Shown piece by piece: positions 15,669 to 24,435 of a stretch of 64,000 nucleotides of DNA (position 1 is the stretch's first letter; every line of letters begins with the position of its first letter). Where the stretch lies: assembly GCA_019118325.1 (NCBI GenBank), contig DWZE01000085.1, positions 16,671-80,670 on the forward strand, given 5' to 3'. This DNA is from Candidatus Bacteroides intestinavium (lineage in GTDB: Bacteria > Bacteroidota > Bacteroidia > Bacteroidales > Bacteroidaceae). The translations under genes and the position numbers were made by a program. The notes under the pieces were generated by a model. It saw nothing but the letters and a program-made list of their open reading frames with translations. It was not told the origin of the DNA and made no database searches.

Positions 15669-16690
15669 ACATGACGAAGGCCGCCCGACATATCTCCCTG
15701 CTGCTCCTGCTGATTGTGCTGCTTCTGGCGGCCAATCTGTTGGTAGGCTCCGTGGCCATTCCAGCGGGGGAGGTCCTCCGCATCCTGATGGGCGAGGATG
15801 CCGGGCGCGAGAGTTGGCATTATATCGTGTGGGAGGCGCGTTTGCCCCAGGCGCTGACAGCCTTGCTGGCGGGCAGTGCGCTGGCGGTGTGCGGCTTACT
15901 TTTGCAGACGGCTTTCCGCAATCCTCTGGCCGGTGCTTCCGTGCTGGGCGTCAACTCCGGTGCCGGCCTGGGCGTGGCGGTGGTGATGCTGCTCTTGGGC
16001 GGCAGCATCACGGCGGCTGGCTTCAGTTTTTCCGGCTTCTTTTCCATATTGCTGGGCGCTTTTGCGGGCGCCATGGCGGTGATGGCGCTTATCCTGTTCT
16101 TCTCTACGTTGGTGCGGAGCCATGTGATGTTGCTCATCATCGGCCTGATGGTGGGCTATCTGGTTTCGTCCGTGGTTTCGTTGCTCAATTTCCTGGCCAC
16201 GGCCGAGGGGGTGCAGTCCTATATGGTGTGGGGCATGGGCAATTTCGGGGGCGTTTCCCTGCGGCAGATGCCGGCTTTTGCTGCAGTGGTCCTCCTGGGA
16301 TTGGCGGGCGCTTTGTTGCTGATAAAGCCTCTGAATGCTTTGCTCCTGGGCGAGCGCTATGCCGAGAACCTGGGCGTGCGTGTCCGCCGGGTGCGCCATG
16401 CGTTGCTGGCGGTGGTGGGCGTGCTGACGGCGGTGACTACGGCCTTTTGCGGGCCTGTCCTGTTCATCGACCTGGCCGTTCCGCACATCGCCCGTCTGCT
16501 GCTGGGGACGGCCAATCACCGGATACTGTTGCCGGCCACCCTGCTGGCGGGGGGAGCCGTGGCTCTCGCCTGCAACCTGGTTTGTCTCCTGCCGGGCGAG
16601 GCCGGGCTGATTCCCTTGAATGCCGTCACCCCGCTCATTGGTGCGCCCATCGTTATTTATGTGATTGTCAGCCAGCGCGGTATGAAGTGA
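15665..16690 (+). CDS. btuC: FecCD-family ABC permease, BtuC-like
   Basis: 341 residues from the ATG at 15665, which overlaps the btuF stop; the frame upstream of it only runs back into btuF. About ten hydrophobic helices are present, with FecCD motifs (LPQALTALLAGSALAVCGLLLQ, NPLAGASVLGVNSGAGLG, GPVLFIDLAVPHIARLL). It forms the inner membrane channel of the B12 importer. No ATP-binding subunit (BtuD) follows; the next gene is a DUF4250 gene with its own -7 element. Confidence 0.92.
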   Translation: MNMTKAARHISLLLLLIVLLLAANLLVGSVAIPAGEVLRILMGEDAGRESWHYIVWEARLPQALTALLAGSALAVCGLLLQTAFRNPLAGASVLGVNSGAGLGVAVVMLLLGGSITAAGFSFSGFFSILLGAFAGAMAVMALILFFSTLVRSHVMLLIIGLMVGYLVSSVVSLLNFLATAEGVQSYMVWGMGNFGGVSLRQMPAFAAVVLLGLAGALLLIKPLNALLLGERYAENLGVRVRRVRHALLAVVGVLTAVTTAFCGPVLFIDLAVPHIARLLLGTANHRILLPATLLAGGAVALACNLVCLLPGEAGLIPLNAVTPLIGAPIVIYVIVSQRGMK

Positions 16691-16786
16691 CTCCTGTCTT
16701 AATTGACATTTGTCAAGTCATCGTATCGCACAATTCCCTACTTTTGCACCGGTATTAGTTTTAATGGATTAAAAAGATTGATAATT

Positions 16787-16963
16787 ATGAATTTGCCGGA
16801 AGAACCGATGATGCTCTACAGCTTCATCAACATGAAGTTGCGTGATTCCTATCCTTCGCTGGATGCTCTTTGTGAGGACCTGAATGTGGAAAAGGATGAC
16901 ATTGTGCGGAAACTCAAGACCGTAGGGTTCGAGTATAATCCCGTAAAGAACCGCTTCTGGTGA
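16787..16963 (+). CDS. DUF4250 domain protein
   Basis: 58 residues from the ATG at 16787, starting MNLPEEPMMLYSFINMKLRD and ending NPVKNRFW, which matches the small cytosolic DUF4250 family. Its helix-turn-helix-like layout (SLDALCEDLNVEKDDIVRKLKTVGF) hints at nucleic acid binding, but no function is known. A TACTTTTG -7 element at 16739-16746 suggests its own promoter, separate from the btu operon. Confidence 0.85.
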   Translation: MNLPEEPMMLYSFINMKLRDSYPSLDALCEDLNVEKDDIVRKLKTVGFEYNPVKNRFW

Positions 16964-17003
16964 TTGCCGGGGGGCAAATTGCCTGCCCGTCAGGAGAACA
17001 AGA

Positions 17004-17041
17004 AAAAGGGTGTGCCTGCTTGATGGGGCACACCCTTTTTT
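17004..17041. terminator. bidirectional intrinsic terminator
   Basis: A 14-bp perfect stem, AAAAAGGGTGTGCC (17004-17017) and GGCACACCCTTTTT (17028-17041), has a 10-base loop. The A-run on the left and T-run on the right allow it to end both the DUF4250 transcript and the convergent LytTR transcript. Confidence 0.9.
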
Positions 17042-17096
17042 CTTGCCGGTTATCGCGTCTGGCCCGTTCCGGGACAATCTCCCCGGAGTGTCGTCC

Positions 17097-17801
17097 TCAA
17101 CTCCTGCGGTCCAGGTATTCCTGAAACGTCTGCTTGTAGCTGTCGCTGATGGGGATGTAGGTTTTGCCGAAGACGATGCGTCCGCGGTCGATGATGCGGA
17201 TCTTGTCTTTGCGGACGATGTAGGAGCGGTGGACGCGGATGAACTGCGAGGCGGGCAGGAGGTCTTCCATCGCTTTCATGCTCATCAGCGAGAGGACGGG
17301 CTTGGGACTGTCTTCCTCGTATATCTTGATGTAGTCCTTCAGCCCCTCCACGTAGAGGATGTTCCGTAATTCTATCTGCACCAGCTTGTATTCGCTCTTC
17401 ACGAAGATGCTGTCTATTTCTTCCTCCCGGGGCCGGGCGGATTGCACCCGTTCGAACCAGTGCAGGGCCTTGTCGGCGGCGCGGAGGAAGTCCACGTAGG
17501 AGATGGGTTTCAACAGGTAGTCCAAGGCGTTGACCTTGTAGCCGTCCAGGGCATATTGGTCAAAGGCGGTGGTGAAGACGATGCGCGTGTCCGGCGGCAG
17601 TATCTTCGAGAATTCCAGCCCGTTCAGTTCAGGCATCTGTATGTCGAGGAAAATCAGGTCCACAGGCCGGCCGTTCAGTTCCTTCATGGCCTGCACGGCG
17701 CTGGAGTACTTCCCGGTCAGGTCCAGGAAGGGTGTTTTCCGGACGTAACTCTCCAATAAGTCCAGAGCCAGCGGCTCGTCGTCTACGATGACACATTTCA
17801 T
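17097..17801 (-). CDS. LytTR family response regulator
   Basis: 234 residues. The receiver domain has the acidic pocket DDE at 7-9 and phospho-acceptor Asp53 in FLDIQMPELNG. The LytTR DNA-binding domain occupies about 140-234 (QIELRNILYVEGLKDYIKIY, FIRVHRSYIV). It is the last gene of the efflux operon, 8 bp after the histidine kinase, and probably controls that operon or a related envelope response. Confidence 0.93.
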   Translation of the reverse strand: MKCVIVDDEPLALDLLESYVRKTPFLDLTGKYSSAVQAMKELNGRPVDLIFLDIQMPELNGLEFSKILPPDTRIVFTTAFDQYALDGYKVNALDYLLKPISYVDFLRAADKALHWFERVQSARPREEEIDSIFVKSEYKLVQIELRNILYVEGLKDYIKIYEEDSPKPVLSLMSMKAMEDLLPASQFIRVHRSYIVRKDKIRIIDRGRIVFGKTYIPISDSYKQTFQEYLDRRS

Positions 17802-17809
17802 GTTTTCTC

Positions 17810-18871
17810 TCAGGTTTGTATGGTTAATACGGAACGATATTCTTTCTTGTCTTCACTGACGCCCTGCCGCCAGGTGTATCGGCCGGCGTAGGACAGTTCC
17901 AGCCGTTTCCGGACCTGCTCCAGGCCGATGCCGCTGCCGCTCTTGTCTGCCTGTGTCTTGGGGTGGTAGCTGTTGGTGATGTCGCAGCAGATCTGTCCGT
18001 CCTTCTCGCTGAACAGGATGCGGATGAAGCTGGGTTCGGTGGGCGAGATGCCATGCTTGAAGGCATTCTCTATCAGCGAGATGAAGATGAGGGGCGCGAT
18101 GGGCGTGCGGCTGTCGGGCGGGATGTCGAAGCGCGTCTCCACGCTGACGTTCTTCGCCAGGCGGATGCGCATCAGTTCGATGTAGTTGCGGTTGAAGTCC
18201 ATCTCCTTGTCCAGCGTGACCGTCTGCTGCTGGTTCTCGTAGAGGACGTGGCGGAGCAGGCAGCTCAGTTCCTGCACGGCGGCCTGCGCCTTGTCCGCGT
18301 CGAAGGCGATGAGGGCGTAGATGTTGTTCAGCGTGTTCAGCAGGAAGTGCGGGTTCAGCTGGCTGCGCAGGTTCTTCAGTTCGGCTTCGGTGCGGCTTTT
18401 CTCGGCTTCGCGGCGGGCGTCCTCGATTTGCGTCCATCGTCTGCTCAGCCGGATGGCGATGCTTAGGCCGACGGTGAGCACCATGGAGAACGCATCGCGC
18501 AGGAGGAAGAGCCATTTGGGCGGTCCGATGTGGAAGGGCTGGTCGGGCCTGCCCGGCGGCTGGTGGCGGAACGTATATTCCTGCCAGAGGTGCGAGCCGA
18601 AGGCCAGGCAGGCTATCAGCAGGATGTTTATCAGGATATACTCTTTCGTCCGCCCGCCGAAGAGATAGCGGGGGATGAGAAAGAGATAGTTGGCATAGAA
18701 CACGATGAAGAACGTCAGCGGCACGATGCTGCCGTGGCGCAGGTATTCTCCCCACGTCAGGTTGACTCCGCTGCGGCTCATCATCATGTAGGGGAAACCG
18801 AAGACGATGCCCCAGCCGATGATGTGGATGGCGGCTTCGATGTAGCGCAGATGGGTGTCGGTCTGTTTCAT
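17810..18871 (-). CDS. LytS/YehU-type sensor histidine kinase
   Basis: 353 residues. Four transmembrane helices lie in the first 150 residues, followed by a short coiled linker, the His_kinase dimerisation motif LRSQLNPHFLLNTLNNIYAL with the phospho-acceptor His (about residue 173), and an ATPase domain (SLIENAFKHGI, GSGIGLEQVRKRL). It is the partner of the LytTR regulator 8 bp downstream. A TATATTTG -7 element ends only about 5 bases before the start, so a nearly leaderless transcript is possible in addition to read-through from the ABC permease gene. Confidence 0.93.
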   Translation of the reverse strand: MKQTDTHLRYIEAAIHIIGWGIVFGFPYMMMSRSGVNLTWGEYLRHGSIVPLTFFIVFYANYLFLIPRYLFGGRTKEYILINILLIACLAFGSHLWQEYTFRHQPPGRPDQPFHIGPPKWLFLLRDAFSMVLTVGLSIAIRLSRRWTQIEDARREAEKSRTEAELKNLRSQLNPHFLLNTLNNIYALIAFDADKAQAAVQELSCLLRHVLYENQQQTVTLDKEMDFNRNYIELMRIRLAKNVSVETRFDIPPDSRTPIAPLIFISLIENAFKHGISPTEPSFIRILFSEKDGQICCDITNSYHPKTQADKSGSGIGLEQVRKRLELSYAGRYTWRQGVSEDKKEYRSVLTIQT

Positions 18872-18947
18872 ACGGCAAATATAGTAATTATTTGGCTACG
18901 GGTTGTGAGTTTTTTCAATCCTGGCGGCAGATTGCGTGGTTTTTGGG

Positions 18948-19030
18948 CGGGGATATCCCCGCGCCTGGGCGGAGATATCTCCGTCCGTGTCCGCGGATAT
19001 CCCCGCCCAAGCCTGCGGATATCTCCGTCC
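18948..19030. repeat. GATATC 22-bp-period array (copy C)
   Basis: Four GATATC cores start at 18952, 18974, 18996 and 19018, exactly 22 bp apart, with flanks such as GGGCGGAGATATCTCCGTCC. The array fills most of the 170-bp gap between the ABC permease stop (19042) and the kinase start (18871). Confidence 0.9.
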
Positions 19031-19041
19031 GTGGCTCATTG

Positions 19042-20262
19042 TTATTCATATCGTATGGCCTCGATGGGATCCAGCTGTGCGGCTTTCTTGGCCGGATACC
19101 AGCCGAAGAATACGCCCGTCACCGTGCAGACGGCAAAGGACAGGAACACGCTCCATGCCTGGATGTAGATGGGCCAGTGTGCCACGTTCTTCACCACGAA
19201 CGACGCTCCGCAGCCTATCACCACGCCTATCAGTCCGCCCGTGATGCTGATGAGGATGGCCTCGATGAGGAACTGGGCGAGGATGTCGATGCCCCGCGCG
19301 CCGACCGACATGCGCAGGCCGATTTCGCGGGTGCGCTCGGTGACGGAGACGTACATGATGTTCATGATGCCGATGCCGCCCACCACGAGCGAGATGCCCG
19401 CGATGCAGGCCAGCAGCGTGGTCATCAGGTCGGTGGTGCTGTTCAGCATCGAGCTGAGTTCCTGTTGCGAGCGGATGGTGAAGTCGTCCTCGTCATCGGC
19501 CTGTAGCTTGTGGTTGCGCCGGAGGATGGTCGTTATTTCGTCCGTGGCATAGTCCGTCATGTCCTCGCTGAGGGCGGAGGCGAAGACGCCCTCCAGATAG
19601 GTCTGGGCCAGCAGGCGCTTCATCACCGTGGTGTAGGGGGCCAGGACGATGTCGTCCTGGTCCTGGCCCATGGAGTTGTAACCCTTGGACTTGAGGATGC
19701 CCACCACGCGGAAGGGCACCTGGTTGAAGCGGATGACCTTGCCCAACGGGTCTTGCCCGTCGGGGAAGAGGTTGTCGACGATGGTCTGTCCGATGACGCA
19801 CACCTTGGCCGAGACCTGTATGTCGGCTTCGGTGAACATCTCGCCTTGCTCGACGGAGAGCTGGCGTATCTCCAGGTATTCCGTGCCCACGCCGCTGATG
19901 CTCGAGGGGTAGTTGTTGTTGCCGGCGATGAGCTGTCCGCTGCTGCTGACGTTGGGGCTGACGGCGGCCAGGAAGTTGGTCTCGTCGCGCAACGATTCAT
20001 AGTCGGCCAGCTTGAGCGTCTGCATCTCGCTGGGGTCCATGCGTACGCCGCCCCGCCGCTCGCCGCCGGGGTGTATCATGATGATGTTCGAGCCCATCTC
20101 CGAAATCTGGGCCTGGATGCTCTTCTTCGAGCCTTGGCCGATGGCCAGCATGGTGATGACCGAGGCCACGCCGATGATGATGCCCAGCATCGTGAGGAAG
20201 GCGCGCAGTTTGTTGTTGGCCAGGGCGCGCAGGGCTATCTTGAATAAGTTGGTTCCGTTCAT
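19042..20262 (-). CDS. MacB-type ABC transporter permease
   Basis: 406 residues: an N-terminal transmembrane helix (MLGIIIGVASVITMLAIGQG), a large periplasmic MacB_PCD domain, then three C-terminal FtsX helices (GIGIMNIMYVSVTERTREIGLRM, AILISITGGLIGVVIG, FFGWYPAKKAAQLDPIEAIRYE). It works with the separate ATPase (20390-21136), the MacA-like adaptor and TolC to move substrates (peptides, macrolides, lipids) out of the periplasm. Substrate unknown. Confidence 0.93.
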   Translation of the reverse strand: MNGTNLFKIALRALANNKLRAFLTMLGIIIGVASVITMLAIGQGSKKSIQAQISEMGSNIIMIHPGGERRGGVRMDPSEMQTLKLADYESLRDETNFLAAVSPNVSSSGQLIAGNNNYPSSISGVGTEYLEIRQLSVEQGEMFTEADIQVSAKVCVIGQTIVDNLFPDGQDPLGKVIRFNQVPFRVVGILKSKGYNSMGQDQDDIVLAPYTTVMKRLLAQTYLEGVFASALSEDMTDYATDEITTILRRNHKLQADDEDDFTIRSQQELSSMLNSTTDLMTTLLACIAGISLVVGGIGIMNIMYVSVTERTREIGLRMSVGARGIDILAQFLIEAILISITGGLIGVVIGCGASFVVKNVAHWPIYIQAWSVFLSFAVCTVTGVFFGWYPAKKAAQLDPIEAIRYE

Positions 20263-20274
20263 AAGATGTCAGTG

Positions 20275-20396
20275 ATTAGTGATTAGTGGTGAGTGATTAG
20301 TGGCCGTGATTAGCGTTTTGTGATAAGTGATTGGCCAAGCGTTCATGCCGCAGGGTACTAATCACTAAACACTAATCACTAACCCCTAATCAGTCG
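20275..20396. repeat. 7-bp tandem repeats forming an inverted pair
   Basis: The gap between permease and ATPase genes holds AGTGATT-type heptads on the left (AGTGATTAGTGATTAGTGG) and their complement on the right (CTAATCACTAAACACTAATC). They can form a long imperfect hairpin. The same heptad family appears at 54005-54037 between the S41 peptidase and dCMP deaminase genes. Confidence 0.7.
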
Positions 20397-21136
20397 TCAA
20401 TGTTCCTGGGCAGGGCGGCCAGCGCCTCGGCGGCCGAGAGGATGCGGGGGTTCTCCCGGTCCTCGATGACGTGGCCGTCGCGCAGGCGGATGTTCCGGCT
20501 GCTGTATTGGGCGATGTCGGGGTTGTGGGTGACGAAGATGATGGTGCGTCCCTCGCGGTGCAGCTTCTGGAAGAGGACGAGAATCTCGAAGGACGTGCGC
20601 GTGTCCAGGTTGCCCGTGGCCTCGTCCGCCAGGATGACCGCCGGGTTGTTGACCAGGGCGCGGGCGATGGCCACGCGCTGCATCTGTCCGCCGGACATCT
20701 GGTTGGACTTGTGCTCCAGGCGGTCGCCCAGGCCGACGGCCACCAGCGCGTCCACGGCGCGGCGGCGGCGTTCGGCGGCGCTGACCGAGGGGTTGTACAT
20801 CAGGGGCAGCTCGACGTTCTCGACGGCCGTGGTCTTCGGCAGCAGGTTGTAGTTCTGGAAGACGAAGCCGATCTTGCGGTTGCGCAGGATGGCGCGCTGG
20901 GGCTTCGACATGGTGCGCACGCTCGTGCCGTCCAGCAGGTATTCGCCGCTCGTGGGGGTGTCGAGGCAGCCCAGCGTGTTGAGCAGGGTCGATTTGCCCG
21001 AACCGGAGGTGCCCATGATGGTGACGAACTCGCCCTCGCGGATGGAGAACGACACGCCGCGCAGGGCGTGAACGGTTTCGTTGCCCACGATGAAGTTGCG
21101 CTTGATATCGTGTAGTTCGATGACGGTTTTGCTCAT
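20390..21136 (-). CDS. MacB-type ABC transporter ATP-binding protein
   Basis: 248 residues from MSKTVIELHDIKRNF (ATG at 21136); the frame upstream of it is repeat DNA. Walker A is GTSGSGKST, signature MSGGQMQR, Walker B VILADEATGNLD and switch His in FVTHNPD. It powers the MacB-like permease gene downstream. The LolD/MacB/FtsE subfamily is clear from GSGKSTLLNTLGCLDTPTSG. The last residues (ALPRNIDD) run to the edge of the heptad repeat. Confidence 0.93.
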   Translation of the reverse strand: MSKTVIELHDIKRNFIVGNETVHALRGVSFSIREGEFVTIMGTSGSGKSTLLNTLGCLDTPTSGEYLLDGTSVRTMSKPQRAILRNRKIGFVFQNYNLLPKTTAVENVELPLMYNPSVSAAERRRRAVDALVAVGLGDRLEHKSNQMSGGQMQRVAIARALVNNPAVILADEATGNLDTRTSFEILVLFQKLHREGRTIIFVTHNPDIAQYSSRNIRLRDGHVIEDRENPRILSAAEALAALPRNIDD

Positions 21137-21173
21137 AAGTAAGTAATCAGAATGAAATGATAATTTATCGGTG

Positions 21174-21290
21174 TGATTCTTTAGACGCAGATGACGCGGA
21201 TGACGCAGATTCATTTTCTTTATTGACTGATTATCCGTTATCAAAGATTATGGCTCAGCGGCATCAGCGTCATCTGCGTCTAAAGAATCA
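21174..21290. repeat. 29-bp inverted repeat, CGCGGAT type
   Basis: The arm 21174-21202 begins TGATTCTTTAGACGCAGATG. Its complement lies at 21262-21290, with one mismatch in 29. The arms are related to the 28-bp inverted repeats around the GATATC array at 10.7-11.0 kb. The 59-bp centre holds no gene. Confidence 0.7.
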
Positions 21291-21424
21291 AATTCCTGTT
21301 TATCGTATAAACTAAATATCAACATCTACTTATTATATATAATAATGTAGGATGGAAAATGAAGCGTGGGGGACGGGGATTTGGCCCGTTTCCTCAATAT
21401 TTATTACTCGAATGCAAACGCGCC

Positions 21425-21550
21425 GTATTGTCGTTGAAAATGCGCAGTATCGCCGTTAAAAATGCGCAGTATCGCGTTTTCAACGCCGCTATAGTGTCGT
21501 TGAAACTGCGTCAAGGCGCGTTTGTAACGACAATACGTCGCGTTTCCGGC
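21425..21550. repeat. tandem array of about 22-bp period, GTCGTTGAAAATGCG type
   Basis: Five to six degenerate units are spaced about 22 bp: CGTTGAAAATGCG at 21432, CGTTAAAAATGCG at 21454, CGTTTTCAACG near 21475, CGTTGAAACTGCG at 21498, CGTTTGTAACG near 21519 and CGTTTCC near 21541. The octamer AGTATCGC recurs at 21446 and 21468. With the inverted repeat it fills the 426-bp gap between the MacA and MacB genes, which otherwise holds nothing that I can identify. Confidence 0.75.
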
Positions 21551-21562
21551 CCGGACGCGGGG

Positions 21563-22786
21563 TCAGTCCTTCTGCTCCTTCTTGTCCTTGTCGCTTCCCG
21601 GAGGGCCGGGCATGAAGGGGCTGCGTTCGCCGCCCGCCGGGGCCTCGGCCTTGGGGGCGGCGCCTCCGAGCTCGGCGTCGGACACGACGGTCGTGCCCTC
21701 GCTGATGCCGCCGAGGATTTCCGTATAGGTGCCGTTCGAGATACCCGTCTCGACGGCGTGGGCGGTGAAGGTGTTGCCCTCCTTGGTCCAGAGCTTATGC
21801 TCGGCGTCGCAGTCGTTCACCACCGCGTCCGCTCCCACGATGGGGCCGGCGGGGGTGAAGCGCAGGGCCTTGGCGGGCACGGCCAGCACGCCGGGCTTGT
21901 CCAGGGTGTAGATGTTGATGTTGGCCGTCAGGCGCGGTTTCAGTTTCAGGTCGGGGTTGGGGGCGGAGATGACCACCTCGTAGGTGACCACCGTGCTGCT
22001 GGAGCTGGATGTGCTGCTGGCGTCGCTGGATTCGCCCAGGCGCACCTGCGTCACCTGTCCGGAGAAGGTCTGCCCGGGGTAGGCGTCGACGGTGAACTCC
22101 ACGCGCTGTCCTTCCTCCACGCCGCCTATGTCGGCCTCGTCCACGTCGGCCACTACCTGCATCTGCGTCAGGTCGGCGGCAATGGTGAACAGCGTGGGCG
22201 TTTCAAAGCCCGAGGCTACGGTCTGTCCCTCTTCCACGTCCTTGCTGATGACGATGCCGTCGATGGGCGCGGTGATGGTGGCGTAGGAGAGGTCGCGCTC
22301 GGCACGCTGCAAGGCGGCCTTGCTGCTGTCGAAATTGCTCTTGGCGTTGAGGTAGTTGTAGCGGCTCTCTTCGAATTCGGTGTCGCTGATGAGCTTCTTC
22401 TCGTGCAGCGTCTGGTTGCGCTTGTACAGGCTCTCCTGGTATTCATAAGCCGCCTTGGCCCCGTCATACGTGGCCCGTGCCGAGGCCAGGTCGCTCTCCA
22501 GCGTCACCTTGTCCATTTCGGCGATGAGCTGTCCCTGCTTGACCACCGTGTTGTAGTCTACGTAGATTTTGTCGATGATGCCGCTGACCTGCGTGCCCAC
22601 CTCGACCTCGGTGACGGGTTCGATGCTGCCCGTGGCGGTGACGAAGTCGGCGATGTCCTGCCGGCCCACCACGGCGGTCTCGTACTTCACCTCCTGTTTC
22701 TTGGCTCCGCCGGACAGTGCCCAGACGGCCACGCCTGCCACCACGATGACGGCGGCGGCGCTGAGGATGATTTTCTTCTTGTTCAT
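21563..22786 (-). CDS. efflux periplasmic adaptor (MacA/HlyD family)
   Basis: 407 residues. An N-terminal membrane anchor (IILSAAAVIVVAGVAVWAL) is followed by the biotinyl-lipoyl halves (ATGSIEPVTEVEVGTQVSG, ITAPIDGIVISKDVEEGQTV) around a helical hairpin (about 90-180), a beta-barrel domain and a Ser-rich loop (DASSTSSSSSTV). The C-terminus is charged and Gly/Pro-rich. It links the MacB permease to TolC. It is transcribed 28 bp after the tolC-like gene. Confidence 0.92.
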   Translation of the reverse strand: MNKKKIILSAAAVIVVAGVAVWALSGGAKKQEVKYETAVVGRQDIADFVTATGSIEPVTEVEVGTQVSGIIDKIYVDYNTVVKQGQLIAEMDKVTLESDLASARATYDGAKAAYEYQESLYKRNQTLHEKKLISDTEFEESRYNYLNAKSNFDSSKAALQRAERDLSYATITAPIDGIVISKDVEEGQTVASGFETPTLFTIAADLTQMQVVADVDEADIGGVEEGQRVEFTVDAYPGQTFSGQVTQVRLGESSDASSTSSSSSTVVTYEVVISAPNPDLKLKPRLTANINIYTLDKPGVLAVPAKALRFTPAGPIVGADAVVNDCDAEHKLWTKEGNTFTAHAVETGISNGTYTEILGGISEGTTVVSDAELGGAAPKAEAPAGGERSPFMPGPPGSDKDKKEQKD

Positions 22787-22814
22787 ATCGGTATGTGTAT
22801 GAGTTTAGTGATTA

Positions 22815-24194
22815 TTACAGTTCCATGATTTCTCCCTGGTAGAAGCGCAGCAGTCCGGCGTTGAGCAGGGCCATGTACTTGGCCTGGAGCAGCGATTGCT
22901 GGGCGTTGAGCAGGTTGTTCTTTTCCGTCAGCAGCTCCACGGTGTTCTTCATGCCCAGGCTGAACTGCTCGCTGACGAGGTCGTAGCTGGTCTGCGAGCT
23001 TTTCACCTGTTGCAAGGCTGCCTCGTACTGTTGCTGGGCGCTGCGGGCGTCGAGCCAGTAGTTCTCGATGGTGCGGTACAGTTCTTTCTGGCTGTCCAGC
23101 AGGTCCAGTTGGCTGGTCTGCTTCTGTAGCTTGGCCTTGTTGACGGCGCTCTTGGTCTGTCTTTGGTTGAAGATGGGGATGCTCAGCGTCACGCCCAGCG
23201 AGTTGTTCCAGTTCTGTTTGATTTGCTCCGAGAAGGTGAAGTCGCTGCCGTTGGCGTTCGTGCTCCCGATGCCTGCCGAGAGGTTGATGCTGGGGATGTA
23301 GCCCGCCCGTGCCACCTTGATGCCCAGGTCGGCGGCCTCGATGTTCAGCCGTCCCGATTCAATCTCCGGCCTGAAGGCCAGTGCCGTCTGGTAGACGTCG
23401 TCTTTCAGGGGCAGGGGGCTGAGCACGTCGGTGTCGTCCAGCTCGGGCATGTCCAGTTGCATCTCGTAGTCGCCGTCCAGTTCCAGCAGTTGCTTCAGTT
23501 GCAGGCGGTAGTCTTGCAGCGTGGCTTGGGCGGTCACCAACTGGTAATTATCATTGCTCACCTGCGCCTCCAGTTGGGCCAGGTCGGCGGCGGAGAGGCT
23601 GCCCGCGTCATGCAGTTGCTTGGCCCGTTCGCAGGTGGCGCGGCTCACTTCCAGGGTGCCTTCGTTCACCTTCACGGCTTCGGCGGCGTAGAGTATCTGC
23701 ATGTAGAGTTGCATGATGCTTTCCTGAATGGAGTTTTCGCTCTCGGCAATGGTCAGCTCGGCGATACGGCTGTTCAGCTTCTGTTGCTTGATGCCGTTCA
23801 CGCGGCTTCCGCCGTTGTAGAGCGTCCAGTTGGCGTCGATGCCGTAGTTGCCGTTGTACGACGTCTTGCTCTGGCTCGTCGTGATGTTGTCGCCGCTGAT
23901 GATGGTGCCGTTGCTGGTGTTCGGTCGGTTCACGATGCGCTGGCTCACGCTTCCGCTCAGGCTGGGGAACCATTCGGCCTTGGCCGTCTTCAGGTCTTCT
24001 TCCGTGCTTTGCGCGCTGATGCGGTTGCGCCGGATGGTGATGTTGTGTACCTTTGCGTAGTCGATGCACGTCTGCAGGTCCCACCGTGCGGGCAAACTGT
24101 CCGCGGTTACCGCCGGTGCAGCCTCTTGGGCCCACAGGAATGTGCAGCCCAAGAGAAAGCATGCGGTTGTCGTCAATCTTTTTACCTTCTTCAT
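22815..24194 (-). CDS. TolC family outer membrane efflux protein
   Basis: 459 residues from MKKVKRLTTTACFLLGC (ATG at 24194), which restores a signal peptide ending at LWAQ. Two OEP repeats with long coiled helices are visible (WDLQTCIDYAKVHNITIRRNRI; QYEAALQQVKSSQTSYDLVSEQ). It forms the outer membrane tunnel of the tripartite pump and is the first gene of the six-gene leftward operon ending with the LytTR regulator. Confidence 0.92.
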   Translation of the reverse strand: MKKVKRLTTTACFLLGCTFLWAQEAAPAVTADSLPARWDLQTCIDYAKVHNITIRRNRISAQSTEEDLKTAKAEWFPSLSGSVSQRIVNRPNTSNGTIISGDNITTSQSKTSYNGNYGIDANWTLYNGGSRVNGIKQQKLNSRIAELTIAESENSIQESIMQLYMQILYAAEAVKVNEGTLEVSRATCERAKQLHDAGSLSAADLAQLEAQVSNDNYQLVTAQATLQDYRLQLKQLLELDGDYEMQLDMPELDDTDVLSPLPLKDDVYQTALAFRPEIESGRLNIEAADLGIKVARAGYIPSINLSAGIGSTNANGSDFTFSEQIKQNWNNSLGVTLSIPIFNQRQTKSAVNKAKLQKQTSQLDLLDSQKELYRTIENYWLDARSAQQQYEAALQQVKSSQTSYDLVSEQFSLGMKNTVELLTEKNNLLNAQQSLLQAKYMALLNAGLLRFYQGEIMEL

Positions 24195-24366
24195 GTTGTT
24201 GTCTGTACTAATCAAGTTACCTTTTATTCGTGAGGCAAAGTAAGGATGTTTGTCCTTTTCCTGCAAAACAAGTGGATGCAAGGGGGAATTTTATCGCCCA
24301 CTCCCGCTTTTTTGCCGATGAATGGGCTTTGGCTTTTCCCGTATGCTAACTATACTCCGAAAATCA

Positions 24367-24397
24367 TTGCACGTGAACACAAGATTGACTACTTTTG
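24367..24397 (+). promoter_or_regulatory. promoter of the YitT-family gene
   Basis: TTG (24367-24369) and TACTTTTG (24390-24397) are separated by 20 bases; the start codon is at 24436. The 241-bp gap back to the tolC start holds no other feature that I can support. Confidence 0.65.
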
Positions 24398-24435
24398 CGC
24401 CGCATTTATCAAAACCATAAAAGAGAGACAAAGAA

